From Streptomyces sp. Ncost-T10-10d (GTDB lineage: Bacteria > Actinomycetota > Actinomycetes > Streptomycetales > Streptomycetaceae): a stretch of DNA of 64,000 nt. Shown here in pieces: positions 1 to 8,270 of the stretch (position 1 is its first letter; each line of letters opens with the position of its first letter). The DNA lies in NCBI RefSeq assembly GCF_900091955.1, contig NZ_FMDF01000051.1, forward strand, positions 1 through 64,000, given 5' to 3'. The position numbers and the translations under genes are program-made. The notes under the pieces were generated by a model. That model was not told the DNA's origin. It ran no database searches and saw nothing but the letters and a program-made list of their open reading frames with translations.

Positions 1-337
1 CAGCACGCGCAGCTGCAGCAGGAGCGCATCACGGACAAGGGGCTGCCCAAGCGCACCCCCAACGGTCGTCAAGCCCACCACGGCATCCAGCACCGAGCGC
101 AAGGGCAGCCTGGACAAGGAGGCGCTGCGTCGTCGGCTCGGCGGCTTCCACCAGGGCGCGAAGGACGGCCGCCGGGACGTCGAGGCGGAGATCGCCGAGA
201 TCACGGCGACCCAGCCGTTCCCCGGGGGCCCCGCACACGCAGGGCGCTCCGCACCTACCGAGCACAGTGAGCCGGCCGACCGTAGCGACGGCCGAACCGA
301 TGAGACGGGGGACACAGTCGAGGAGGCACGCAGTTGA
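1..337 (+). CDS. C-terminal end of a conservon sensor kinase (CvnA-like), apparent frameshift
   Basis: The window opens inside the last ~110 codons of a nitrate-sensor-like histidine kinase, the first gene of a conservon. The first ~19 codons read in frame 1 (ending ...ITDKGLPKRTP). The rest reads in frame 2 (TVVKPTTASS..., then a conserved ALRRRLGGFHQGAKDGRRD block) down to a TGA at 335-337. In CvnA proteins these two blocks are continuous, so one extra base lies near 55-63, beside a run of five C. The catalytic part is outside the window. The next gene starts at a TTG overlapping the stop, as usual in conservons. The frameshift could be a sequencing or assembly error rather than a real lesion. 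Confidence 0.75.
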   Translation, partial: STRSCSRSASRTRGCPSAPPTVVKPTTASSTERKGSLDKEALRRRLGGFHQGAKDGRRDVEAEIAEITATQPFPGGPAHAGRSAPTEHSEPADRSDGRTDETGDTVEEARS

Positions 338-813
338 CTGCGCCCAGCACATTCGGGCTGAGCACCGAGGCCCGGAACCTTCACTGGTTGCTGAGCAATC
401 TCGTGGAGGAGGTGCCAGGGGTCCACTCGGTCACCGTCGTCTCGTCCGACGGACTGATGCTGCTCTCCTCCGACCCCGGCCATCTGACAACTCAGAACAC
501 CGGCCGGCAGGACGGCCCGAAGGGCTCCAGCGCCGACCTGGCCACCATCGTCTCCGGCATCGGCAGCCTCACTGTCGGCGCCGCCAAACTGATGAACGGC
601 GGCGGCGTCAAGCAGACCATGGTGGCCATGGACGAGGGCAGCGTCTTCGTCATGTCGATCAGCGACGGCTCGCTGCTCGGTGTGCACGCCACCCCGGACT
701 GCGACATGAGCGTCATCGCCTACCACATGGCGCTCTTCGTCGGCCGAGCCGGACACGTACTCACCCCCGAACTCCGCAGTGAACTGCGCAAATCGATGGA
801 GAGCGCCCAGTGA
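334..813 (+). CDS. cvnB: Roadblock/LC7 domain protein, conservon component CvnB
   Basis: A 159-residue single-domain Roadblock/LC7 protein. It contains the typical NLVEEVPGVHSVTVVSSDGL opening strand-helix and a second half ending in an HMALFVGRAGHVLTPELRSELR helix. Roadblock proteins in conservons act as GTPase-activating or scaffold partners for the Ras-like protein encoded two genes downstream. The TTG start (TTGA) overlaps the kinase stop by three bases and the 3' end overlaps the next gene by four, indicating tight translational coupling. Family assignment is secure; the signal sensed by this particular conservon is unknown. Confidence 0.93.
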   Translation: MTAPSTFGLSTEARNLHWLLSNLVEEVPGVHSVTVVSSDGLMLLSSDPGHLTTQNTGRQDGPKGSSADLATIVSGIGSLTVGAAKLMNGGGVKQTMVAMDEGSVFVMSISDGSLLGVHATPDCDMSVIAYHMALFVGRAGHVLTPELRSELRKSMESAQ

Positions 814-1223
814 CGCCCGCTGCTGAACCCGCCCGCAGGCTCCCCGTCCGCGGGTCCGACCGAAGGCCCGCACGGGTCCGCCCGTACTCGCTCACCGGCG
901 GTCGCACCCGCTTCGGCCACGTCCTGCTCGTCGAGACGTTCGTCGCCGCGCTCGAAGCGCCCGAGGAGCGCCGCGAGCTGACCAACGGCAACCTGGCCAC
1001 CCGCGTCATGCCGGAGCTCCAGGCCATCGTCGAAATCTGCCGCCGGATGCGTACGGTCGCTGAGATCTCCGCCCTGTTGAAGATGCCGCTCGGTGTGGTG
1101 CGGGTGCTGCTCAGCGACTTGGCCGACCAGGGAAAGATCCGCGTGTACGGGACCGGTCACGGCACCGGCCAGCCCGACCGCGCACTGCTCGAAAGGGTGC
1201 TCAATGGACTCCGCCGTCTCTGA
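810..1223 (+). CDS. cvnC: DUF742 protein, conservon component CvnC
   Basis: A 137-residue DUF742 protein starting at GTG within the GTGA overlap with the Roadblock gene. The N-terminal half carries the RPYSLTGGRTR signature, and the C-terminal half is a winged-helix-like segment (MRTVAEISALLKMPLGVVRVLLSDL). In conservons this family accompanies the membrane kinase, Roadblock protein and GTPase as a heterotrimeric-G-protein-like assembly at the membrane. The next gene begins 20 nt before this stop. The possible helix-turn-helix fold suggests a regulatory or adaptor role, but no DNA target is known from the sequence. Confidence 0.93.
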   Translation: MTPAAEPARRLPVRGSDRRPARVRPYSLTGGRTRFGHVLLVETFVAALEAPEERRELTNGNLATRVMPELQAIVEICRRMRTVAEISALLKMPLGVVRVLLSDLADQGKIRVYGTGHGTGQPDRALLERVLNGLRRL

Positions 1224-1854
1224 GTCGCCGCTCTTCACCCCGCGCCAGCCGGGGGTCAAGGACCAGGCCGAGGAATCGCTGCAGGCCTGGCAGTTGGACC
1301 ACACCAGGGCCCCCGTCGCCACGAAGATCGTGGTCGCGGGCGGGTTCGGCGTGGGCAAGACGACCTTCGTGGGGTCGGTCTCCGAGATCACCCCGCTGAA
1401 GACCGAAGCGGTGATGACCCAGGCCAGCGAGGAGACCGACGATCTCTCCGCGACACCCGACAAGGTCACCACGACCGTCGCGATGGACTTCGGCCGGCTC
1501 ACGCTCGACGACGACCTCGTGCTGTACGTGTTCGGCACACCGGGCCAGCAGCGCTTCTGGTTCATGTGGGACGACCTGGTGCGTGGCGCGATCGGTGCGG
1601 TCGTGCTCGCCGACACCCGGCGGCTCGCCGACTGCTTCCCCGCACTCGACTACTTCGAGAGCTGCGGCCTGCCGTACATCGTTGCCGTCAACCACTTCGA
1701 AGGAACGCCGGGGTTCGAGGCGGAGGACGTCAGGGAGGCCCTGACTGTGCCGCCGCACGTGCCTGTTGTGATCATGGACGCGCGTAACAGGATCACCGTC
1801 GTCGAGTCGCTGCTGGCCCTCGTCGGCCACGCCCTCGATGCCACCCCGGCATAG
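1204..1854 (+). CDS. cvnD: Ras-like GTP/ATP-binding protein, conservon component CvnD
   Basis: A 216-residue small G-protein-like ATP/GTP-binding protein. It has a P-loop (GGFGVGKTTF), a switch-II-like segment (VFGTPGQQRFWFMWDDL) and a base-recognition-like VAVNHF segment. The ATG at 1204 fits the family start; an in-frame upstream GTG region would only extend into DUF742. It is the fourth and last gene of the conservon and overlaps CvnC by 20 nt. Members control antibiotic production and sporulation in Streptomyces. The monooxygenase gene follows 30 nt downstream and could be co-transcribed. Confidence 0.93.
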   Translation: MDSAVSESPLFTPRQPGVKDQAEESLQAWQLDHTRAPVATKIVVAGGFGVGKTTFVGSVSEITPLKTEAVMTQASEETDDLSATPDKVTTTVAMDFGRLTLDDDLVLYVFGTPGQQRFWFMWDDLVRGAIGAVVLADTRRLADCFPALDYFESCGLPYIVAVNHFEGTPGFEAEDVREALTVPPHVPVVIMDARNRITVVESLLALVGHALDATPA

Positions 1855-1884
1855 CTCGCACGCAACACGTAACGGAGAACCGCG

Positions 1885-3132
1885 ATGCGGAAGATACTCA
1901 TAGTCGGAGCCGGTCAGTCCGGTCTCCAGCTCGCCCTCGGACTGCAGTCCCGAGGGTACGAAGTCACCCTGATGTCCAACCGCACCGCCGACGAGATCCG
2001 CTCCGGCCGGGTCATGTCGACGCAGTGCATGTTCGACACGGCGCTCCAGTACGAGCGTGACTACCAGCTCAACTTCTGGGAGTCCCAGGCCCCGCGCATC
2101 GAGGGCCTCGGCGTCTCGGTCGCCGCTCCCGACTCCTCCCGCGCCATCGACTGGGTCGGGAAGCTGGACGGCTTCGCCCAGTCCGTCGACCAGCGCGTGA
2201 AGATGGCCGGCTGGATGGAGACCTTCGCCCAGCGCGGCGGACAGCTCGTCATCCACGGCGCCGCCGTCTCCGACCTGGACTACTTCTCCCGCACCTACGA
2301 CCTCGTGATGGTCTCCGCGGGCAAGGGCGAGCTGGTCTCCATGTTCGGCCGGGACGCGTCCCGTTCGCCGTTCGACGCCCCGCAGCGCGCCCTGGCCGTC
2401 GCGTACGTCCACGGCATGGGCCCGCGCCCCGAGCACCCCGAGTTCGACGCGGTCCGCTGCAACCTGGTCCCCGGTGTCGGCGAGCTCTTCGTGATGCCGA
2501 CCCTGACCATGTCCGGCCGCGCCGACATCCTGTTCTGGGAGGGCGTCCCGGGTGGCCCGCTGGACGTCTTCCAGGGCATCAAGGACCCCTCCGAGCACCT
2601 CGCGAAGACGCTGGAGCTCATGGAGCGGTTCCTGCCGTGGGAGTACGCCCGCGCCACCAAGGTCGAACTGACCGACGCCAACGGCACCCTGGCGGGCCGT
2701 TACGCCCCGACCGTCCGCAAGCCGATCGGCCGGCTGCCCGGCGGCGGTCTGGTCCTTGGTGTGGGGGATGTGGTCGTCGCCAACGACCCGATCACCGGCC
2801 AGGGCTCCAACACGGCCTCCAAGTGCGCGAACTCCTACCTGAACTCGATTCTCGAGCACGGCGACCGCGAGTTCGACGCCGAGTGGATGCAGGCCACGTT
2901 CGACCGGCACTGGGAGAACACGCAGCACGTCGTGAAGTGGACCAACGCGATGCTCGGCGTTCCGCCGGAGCACGTGCTGAACCTGATCGGCGCAGCCGGC
3001 CAGCTCCAGCCGGTCGCCAACCGCTTCGCCAACGGTTTCAACAACCCGGCGGACTTCGAGAACTTCTTCTTCGACCCGGAGAAGACGAACGCGTACCTCG
3101 CCGAGGTGTCCGGGGCCGCATCGGCCGCCTGA
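1885..3132 (+). CDS. Styrene/indole monooxygenase-family FAD enzyme (StyA-like)
   Basis: A 415-residue flavoprotein starting at ATG after a GGAGA ribosome site. The N-terminus is a Rossmann dinucleotide fold (ILIVGAGQSGLQLALGL). Near residue 300 is a second FAD-contact block (VLGVGDVVVANDPITGQGSN), typical of the StyA-like monooxygenase subfamily, which uses reduced FAD from a separate reductase. Length agrees with StyA (~415). No flavin reductase (StyB) gene is adjacent, so electrons must come from elsewhere. It sits directly behind a conservon, an arrangement repeated in Streptomyces, and may be the regulated output or merely a co-transcribed passenger. The substrate cannot be told from sequence. 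Confidence 0.82.
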   Translation: MRKILIVGAGQSGLQLALGLQSRGYEVTLMSNRTADEIRSGRVMSTQCMFDTALQYERDYQLNFWESQAPRIEGLGVSVAAPDSSRAIDWVGKLDGFAQSVDQRVKMAGWMETFAQRGGQLVIHGAAVSDLDYFSRTYDLVMVSAGKGELVSMFGRDASRSPFDAPQRALAVAYVHGMGPRPEHPEFDAVRCNLVPGVGELFVMPTLTMSGRADILFWEGVPGGPLDVFQGIKDPSEHLAKTLELMERFLPWEYARATKVELTDANGTLAGRYAPTVRKPIGRLPGGGLVLGVGDVVVANDPITGQGSNTASKCANSYLNSILEHGDREFDAEWMQATFDRHWENTQHVVKWTNAMLGVPPEHVLNLIGAAGQLQPVANRFANGFNNPADFENFFFDPEKTNAYLAEVSGAASAA

Positions 3133-3139
3133 CCACAGC

Positions 3140-3185
3140 AGCCGGGCCGAGTCCCGTCGGGAATCCGACGGGACTCGGCCCGGCT
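3140..3185 (+). terminator. Perfect 21-bp hairpin between convergent genes
   Basis: A perfect 21-bp inverted repeat (arms 3140-3160 and 3165-3185) with a GAAT tetraloop lies 7 nt after the monooxygenase stop and 31 nt before the stop of the leftward NlpC/P60 gene. There is no T-run, as is common in Streptomyces. Symmetry and convergent placement suggest it terminates transcription from both sides. Confidence 0.8.
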
Positions 3186-3216
3186 GTCATGTGCGGACGT
3201 CACGGCCCCCGGCCGG

Positions 3217-4422
3217 CTACTGCTCGGGCGCCGCCGACGAGCTGTACCCCGCGTCCGAGCCCGAGGACGCCCCCTGCGGGAGCTGCGGCGACTTGTACGC
3301 GGACAGCGGCGCGCTCCGCGGATCCGGCCGTACGGCACCCAGCAGCGGATTCGACGCCACCGGCGAGACCTTCACCTGCGAACCCGGCCGGGGCGCCTGC
3401 ACCACCTGGCCGTTGCCGATGTACAACGCCACATGGGTGGCCTTCGGGAAGTAGATCACCAGGTCGCCCGGGCGCAGCGCGTTGAGCGGAACCTTCGGCA
3501 ACTGCCGCCACTGCTCCTGCGAGGTCCGCGGAATGACCCGGCCCGCCTTCGCCCAGGCCTGCGAGGTGAGCCCCGAGCAGTCGAACGAGTTCGGACCCTC
3601 CGCGCCCCACACATACGGCTTGCCCACCTGCCCGATCGCGTACTTCACCGCCTCGCCGCCCGCCCGGGACGGTGACCCGGTCGAGGACAGGGCGCCCGAG
3701 GCGGCCAGGGCGACCTGAGCGTCCGTCATGTCCTGCTGTTCCAGCCGGGACAGCTCGGCGAGCTGTGTGCCGGAGAGCGTGGCCAGTCTCGCCTCGACGG
3801 CCTTGAGCCGTGACTGCACCGCGTCCCGCTGCTTCTTCTGCTTCGTGGCCAGAGCCTGCTGCCGGTCCAGCACCTTGCGGGACTCGGCCGCCAGGTCGTC
3901 GGCGCGCTTCTCGGCGCCGGTGAGCCGCTCCACAGTGGCCGCCCGCCCGGCCGCCGCACGCCGGACCACATGCTCCTGGTCCAGGAAGTGCTCGGGATCA
4001 CGCGCCAGCAGGAGCTGTATGTACGAGGAGATGTCGGACTGCCCCTGATACTGCTCACGGGCCAGCTGCCCCGCCTCGTCGTGGCTGTCGGACAGCGCTG
4101 TCCGGGCGGCGACGAGGGAGGTGTGGAGCTTCTTCGTCTGCGCCTTGCGCTTCTTCAGCTCCGCCGCGGTCCCGTTGTACGTCTCGGTGGCCTCCTCGGC
4201 CTGCTGGTACAGCTTGTGCAGCTCGGTCAGCAGCTGGGCGACGCTCTTGTTCGTGGCCGCGGGGGCGGCGGCCGAATTCGCGGCGGGGCCCGCGGCGGGG
4301 CTCGGGTCCACGGGAGCGGCGGCTGCCGGCGAGGTTACGACTAGCGTGGTCAGGGTCGCAGTGCAGACCGCACGCAGGAATCCGCCTGACACGACATCAC
4401 CTCCGGTGACGGGGCGAGTCAT
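3217..4422 (-). CDS. Secreted NlpC/P60 peptidoglycan endopeptidase with coiled-coil N-domain
   Basis: A 401-residue exported cell-wall hydrolase. An N-terminal signal peptide (hydrophobic stretch ~residues 14-32 ending AAAAP) is followed by a long coiled-coil region (~60-235) like those of RipA/PcsB-type hydrolases. The NlpC/P60 domain (~255-360) has catalytic Cys282 (SFDCSGLT) and His330 (ATHVALYIG). A low-complexity Ser/Pro/Gln tail ends the protein. It should cleave the D-Glu/meso- or LL-DAP bond in stem peptides. The coiled coil probably restrains or localises activity. An alternative GTG start ten codons in would still keep the signal peptide. It is transcribed leftward and ends at the shared hairpin at 3140-3185. 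No c-di-AMP riboswitch is evident upstream. Confidence 0.9.
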   Translation of the reverse strand: MTRPVTGGDVVSGGFLRAVCTATLTTLVVTSPAAAAPVDPSPAAGPAANSAAAPAATNKSVAQLLTELHKLYQQAEEATETYNGTAAELKKRKAQTKKLHTSLVAARTALSDSHDEAGQLAREQYQGQSDISSYIQLLLARDPEHFLDQEHVVRRAAAGRAATVERLTGAEKRADDLAAESRKVLDRQQALATKQKKQRDAVQSRLKAVEARLATLSGTQLAELSRLEQQDMTDAQVALAASGALSSTGSPSRAGGEAVKYAIGQVGKPYVWGAEGPNSFDCSGLTSQAWAKAGRVIPRTSQEQWRQLPKVPLNALRPGDLVIYFPKATHVALYIGNGQVVQAPRPGSQVKVSPVASNPLLGAVRPDPRSAPLSAYKSPQLPQGASSGSDAGYSSSAAPEQ

Positions 4423-4539
4423 GGGACTTCCCCATGAGTGAGCGCATCAAATACGGTCACTCGGTGTCACGAGATGCAAGAACCGTGCGGTGTGGCGGCA
4501 GACGGGTTCGCCCGGAAGGCGGCGGGCGGGGGCGGACCC

Positions 4540-4557
4540 CCTGAGCCTTCGCTCAGG
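4540..4557 (-). terminator. Short hairpin at the end of the kinase-like gene
   Basis: Seven-base arms 4540-4546 and 4551-4557 with a CTTC loop overlap the last codons and stop of the leftward kinase-like gene. No T-run follows. It could act as a weak terminator or 3'-end stabiliser. Confidence 0.35.
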
Positions 4558-7102
4558 CGACCGGAAAGGCGTAGAAAATCCGGTCGCGCTGGACGACGGC
4601 GGTCCTTCCGGCCGCCAGCACCCGGTAGGGAGCGGTGACCGTGGGCCCCTTCGGGTCCTGCGACCCGATGTCCTGGAACTTCCACAGCCGTCGCCCGTCC
4701 TGCGCGGCGAACGCGGTGACCTGGGCCCCGTCCGCGGCCAACAGCGTCCTGCCGGTCGTGCTGAGCGTCACCGCGGGGGCGGCGGTGCCGGGTGCCGCCT
4801 CCGTCGAGCGTCGCCAGCGCGGCCGCCCCGTCTCCCGGTCGACCGCGCCCACTTCCTGGTTGCGATTGGTGGTGTGCAGAAGCGTTCCGGTGGCGGCTGG
4901 GGTCCCGTACGGAGTCCCGGTGGTGCCGTTCAGCGTCCACTTCGGCTTGCCTGCGGGGATCTCGAAGGCCTGGAGATCGTCACCCACCGCCGCGTACAAC
5001 AGGCCCCGGTCGTCGCCCATGGCTGCCCCGTCCGGTGCGATCGTGCCGAACGACCTGCTCCACAGCAGCTTTCCGGTCTTCTGGTCGAAGCCCCGGAAGA
5101 CGGCTTTCCCCTTGGCGGCCTTCACATCGCCGGGTGTCAGCGTGCCTGTGCTCTGACGTACGACGAAGTCGTCCTGCCCGACAGCGATCAGCCGGTAGAC
5201 AGGGGCGGCAGGCCCGCGCCCGGTGGGCACGGTGGTCCGCCACAGTTCCTTGCGTTGCAGGACGTCGTAGGCGAAGAGGTACGACTTGACGACCTGAGTG
5301 TCCTTGCCCCGCTTCTTGCCCTTCTTCGGAGCCGGGGCCTTGACCGTCACCTTGTTGGAGCCGGTGAACCAGACCACCGGTCCGAAAGTGCCGACGACCC
5401 CCGACACCGCGAGGTTCGGCGCCCCGGTGAACCCGTCCGCGTATCCCGCCCGGTGCGCGACCTTGCCGTCCTTCGGCGACAGCCACAGGAACTCGGACGG
5501 ACCGGCGACGAAACAGAGATCCTGCCCGGCCGGCAGTGCGGCCTGTCCCTTGGCGGCGTCCGTGTTCTCCCAGACCCGGCGCCCGGTACGCAGATCGATG
5601 CCGGTCGCCCCGTTCTCGCTGGTCAGCACCAACAGCCGGCCGTTCCAGAGGGCGGCGGTGAGCGGCGGAGGTTCGGCCGCCGGGTGCGTGTACACCCAGC
5701 GCGGCTGGGGCGGCAGCCCCGCGACGGTGGGACCGCTGCGGCTCGGCGCAGGCTTGGGATCGTCCGTCGTCCCCCCGTCACCGGACCCGAGTGCGAGCCC
5801 CCCACCCCCGCCGACCACCAGCCCGGCGGCCCCCGCGGCGAGCCCGATGAAGAGGCTGCGCCGACCGACGGCGGGGGAGGCGGGAGCGGCCGGGGAGGCG
5901 GCGGGAGCCACGGGGACCGGCAGCGGGCGGGGCGGCGGCACAACGACGGGCGGGAGCACGGCAGGAAGGCCGGCGGCGGGCGCGGCAGGGGGCGCGGTGA
6001 GTTCGCGCGGTACGGACAGCTGGGTCGTGGGCCGGTCGGTCCTCGGGACGTGACGCCCGATGTCGCCCAGTTGAGCGGTACGGGTGTCCCGGGCGGGGGC
6101 GAGTTCGCGGCCGGGCGCGTCGGCCGGTGCGCCCGACGGTACGGCGTCCGCAGGTTCGTCGCCGGGCCCGTCGACCGGCGCATCCACCGGACGACCGGCC
6201 GACACCAACTCCCCGACCCTCAGCCGCTGTTCCGTCACCGCAGCCGCCAACCGCTCCGGCAGCCAGTCGTCCTTTGCCAGGCCCGCCGCCCCCTCGAGGG
6301 CCAGCTCCGCCGCCACTGTTCCCGCATTCGGCCGGTCGGCCGGGTCCTTCGCGAGGCAGCGGGCGATCAGGCCGCGCAACTCCTCTGGGACCGCGCCGAG
6401 TTCGGGGTCCGTGCGGGCGATCCGTTCGGCGCCCTCGGCGGCCGGGCCGTCGGCGAGCGGGGTCGTGCCGGTCGCCGCGTACGCCAGCAGCAGGCCCAGC
6501 ACGAAGAGATCCGAGGCCGGTCCGGGCTCCTCTCCCTCAACGTGTTCCGGGGTGAGATAGCCGAGCCGTACGGACAACTGCCCGCCGGTCCGGGCCTCGG
6601 CAGCGGCCGCAGCGCCCAGCGGGCCGAACGCGGTGAGCCGCGGCCCGTCCTCGGCCAGCAGCACTGTCCCGGGAGCCAGGCCCTGGAGCACGGCACCGGT
6701 GGCGTGCACCCGGGAGAGGGTCTCGGCGATGCCCGCGCCCAGTATCCGCACAGCACGCTCGGGAAGCGGCCCCACGAGCCCGATCGCCTCGGAGAGCGTC
6801 AGCGCCGGTACGTAGGGGCCGGCCGTCCACGGCAGGTCGTCGTCCGCGTCATCGGCCGGGGCGTCGAGCTGTGGCTGGACCCAGCCGCCGGCCAGCCGGT
6901 CCGCGATGCGGGCCTCCGCCTGGAAGCGGCGCCGGAAGGCGGGCAGCGCGGCGAGTTCGGGGCGGGCGGCGGTGATCACCACGGGTCTGTCCGCGGCCGT
7001 GTCGTGCGCGAGGTACTGCACGGCGCTCGCGGTCTCGCGGCACCGGGCCAGCACGGCGTACGGACCGATGCGGCGTGGATCGTCCTGACGCAGCGCCTCC
7101 AT
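4553..7102 (-). CDS. Kinase-fold protein lacking catalytic residues (pseudokinase), TM segment, beta-propeller sensor
   Basis: An 849-residue membrane protein with the architecture of a Streptomyces PASTA-less Ser/Thr kinase. It has a kinase-like fold (~1-270), a Pro/Ala-rich linker, one transmembrane helix (~416-438) and an extracytoplasmic PQQ/WD-type beta-propeller (~465-849). Every hallmark is altered. The glycine loop reads ARCRETASAVQY. The VAVK lysine is Thr44. HRDLKPSN aligns with LQGLAPGT (139-146), losing the catalytic Asp and the metal-binding Asn. DFG is AFG (158-160). The fold-maintaining TPEH and LAKDPADRP segments remain. It is therefore predicted to be a pseudokinase signalling or scaffold protein rather than a phosphotransferase. 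It is a stand-alone gene starting at ATG, leftward. Confidence 0.88.
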   Translation of the reverse strand: MEALRQDDPRRIGPYAVLARCRETASAVQYLAHDTAADRPVVITAARPELAALPAFRRRFQAEARIADRLAGGWVQPQLDAPADDADDDLPWTAGPYVPALTLSEAIGLVGPLPERAVRILGAGIAETLSRVHATGAVLQGLAPGTVLLAEDGPRLTAFGPLGAAAAAEARTGGQLSVRLGYLTPEHVEGEEPGPASDLFVLGLLLAYAATGTTPLADGPAAEGAERIARTDPELGAVPEELRGLIARCLAKDPADRPNAGTVAAELALEGAAGLAKDDWLPERLAAAVTEQRLRVGELVSAGRPVDAPVDGPGDEPADAVPSGAPADAPGRELAPARDTRTAQLGDIGRHVPRTDRPTTQLSVPRELTAPPAAPAAGLPAVLPPVVVPPPRPLPVPVAPAASPAAPASPAVGRRSLFIGLAAGAAGLVVGGGGGLALGSGDGGTTDDPKPAPSRSGPTVAGLPPQPRWVYTHPAAEPPPLTAALWNGRLLVLTSENGATGIDLRTGRRVWENTDAAKGQAALPAGQDLCFVAGPSEFLWLSPKDGKVAHRAGYADGFTGAPNLAVSGVVGTFGPVVWFTGSNKVTVKAPAPKKGKKRGKDTQVVKSYLFAYDVLQRKELWRTTVPTGRGPAAPVYRLIAVGQDDFVVRQSTGTLTPGDVKAAKGKAVFRGFDQKTGKLLWSRSFGTIAPDGAAMGDDRGLLYAAVGDDLQAFEIPAGKPKWTLNGTTGTPYGTPAATGTLLHTTNRNQEVGAVDRETGRPRWRRSTEAAPGTAAPAVTLSTTGRTLLAADGAQVTAFAAQDGRRLWKFQDIGSQDPKGPTVTAPYRVLAAGRTAVVQRDRIFYAFPVA

Positions 7103-7183
7103 GGCGCACCCCCTTGCTGACCGTGCCCGGCACCAGAGCGTCGATCTTAGACCGATCCCTCCGTCCCGCCGGGTGTCGCACCC

Positions 7184-7450
7184 TCAGTCAGGCTTCGACC
7201 AGGGCCACTTGGGGCTGTGCCGCACACGGCCCTCGGGGGCGTACTCGTACACCCAGCCCCGCGGAATCCCCAGCCGCTTGGAGTGACCGGCGGGCACCCG
7301 GCGGTACGCGTACACGGTGGCGGGCCCGCCGTCGGCGGCCGGTACCGGGACCTCGTACCACTTGGGCGGATGGCCGGTCGGACCGACGAGCACGGGCAGG
7401 ACCCGCCCGTCCAGGGGGCCGCCGGTGAAGGGGGTGTTCTCGCTTCTCAC
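7184..7450 (-). CDS. Small hypothetical protein (88 aa)
   Basis: An 88-residue soluble protein starting at GTG (7450), with no signal peptide or membrane segment. Visible features are an N-terminal [14 protein letters not shown] segment, Trp/Tyr/Pro-rich strands (KWYEVPV, RGWVYEY) and a basic WPWSKPD end. It is conserved-looking but I do not recognise the family. It lies 17 nt downstream of the TetR gene on the same strand and is probably co-transcribed with it. No function is inferred. Confidence 0.7.
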   Translation of the reverse strand: MRSENTPFTGGPLDGRVLPVLVGPTGHPPKWYEVPVPAADGGPATVYAYRRVPAGHSKRLGIPRGWVYEYAPEGRVRHSPKWPWSKPD

Positions 7451-7467
7451 CGTCCCAGTCTGACCGA

Positions 7468-8223
7468 TCAGCCCTCGGGCAGCAGATGGGCCGCCCCGCC
7501 GACCACCGGGATCAGTCGTTCCGCCAGCTGCCCGGCCGGGCCTGCGGCGTTCTCCAGAGGCAGCAGCTCCGCCACCGCCGACGCGGTCTCCGGGTCCGTC
7601 GCCGCCGTCGCGGCCAGCAACGCGATCAGCTGGTCGACCAGCCAGTCGCGCAGATCGGCCGCGGCGGGCTGCTTCCCCTCGTCCAGCCATATCAGGGACG
7701 CCGCTTCGACGGCCGCGATCCAGGTGCGCACCATCATCCGCAGCCGGGGGCCGGGCTCGGCCCCCGCATCCGTGCCGCCCCGGCCCAGGTGCAGCAGGAT
7801 CTGCTCGGCCGCCGCCCGCCGCACCTCGTCGACGATCGCGGTCGTACGGGAGGTCTCGACGACACTTCCGCCGCGCAGCAGTGCGCTGAAACCGGCGTCG
7901 TGCTCGTCCACGAAGGCGAGATAACGGTCGAGCACCCGCAGCACCCGCTCGGTGGGTGGCCCCACGGGCGGCTCGCTGAAGCACAGGATCAGTTTCTCGG
8001 CGGCCGACCTCAGCGCCGCCTCGTACAACTGCTGTCGTCCGCCCGGGAAGTAGCGGTACACGAGCGGGCGGGAGACCCCGGCGACCGTCGCCACCTCGTC
8101 GAGCGAGACCTCGTCGGGAGCCCGGTGTGCGAACAGGGTGAGCGCCGCACCGAGGAGCTGGGTGCGGCGCTCCTCGACGCTGAGCCTTCGGTACGCACGG
8201 GTCGGCGGCGCGGCAGTGGTCAT
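7468..8223 (-). CDS. TetR-family transcriptional regulator
   Basis: A 251-residue regulator. The N-terminal TetR helix-turn-helix spans ~residues 12-60 ([19 protein letters not shown]..., then [21 protein letters not shown]). A large helical ligand-binding domain follows. The ATG at 8223 is chosen because it directly precedes the usual short basic arm. The AurF-type oxygenase gene lies 47 nt upstream on the same strand, so the two may form an operon and the regulator may control it and/or the divergent R2-like gene. The ligand is unknown. Confidence 0.92.
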   Translation of the reverse strand: MTTAAPPTRAYRRLSVEERRTQLLGAALTLFAHRAPDEVSLDEVATVAGVSRPLVYRYFPGGRQQLYEAALRSAAEKLILCFSEPPVGPPTERVLRVLDRYLAFVDEHDAGFSALLRGGSVVETSRTTAIVDEVRRAAAEQILLHLGRGGTDAGAEPGPRLRMMVRTWIAAVEAASLIWLDEGKQPAAADLRDWLVDQLIALLAATAATDPETASAVAELLPLENAAGPAGQLAERLIPVVGGAAHLLPEG

Positions 8224-8270
8224 GCCATGAAGCCTAGGCGCTCCGCCCGAACGGGCAACGGGGCGTCGGC

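Noticed and set aside
4423..4552. c-di-AMP riboswitch in front of the NlpC/P60 gene
   Set aside because: The leader upstream of 4422 shows no ydaO-like conserved segments that I can recognise.
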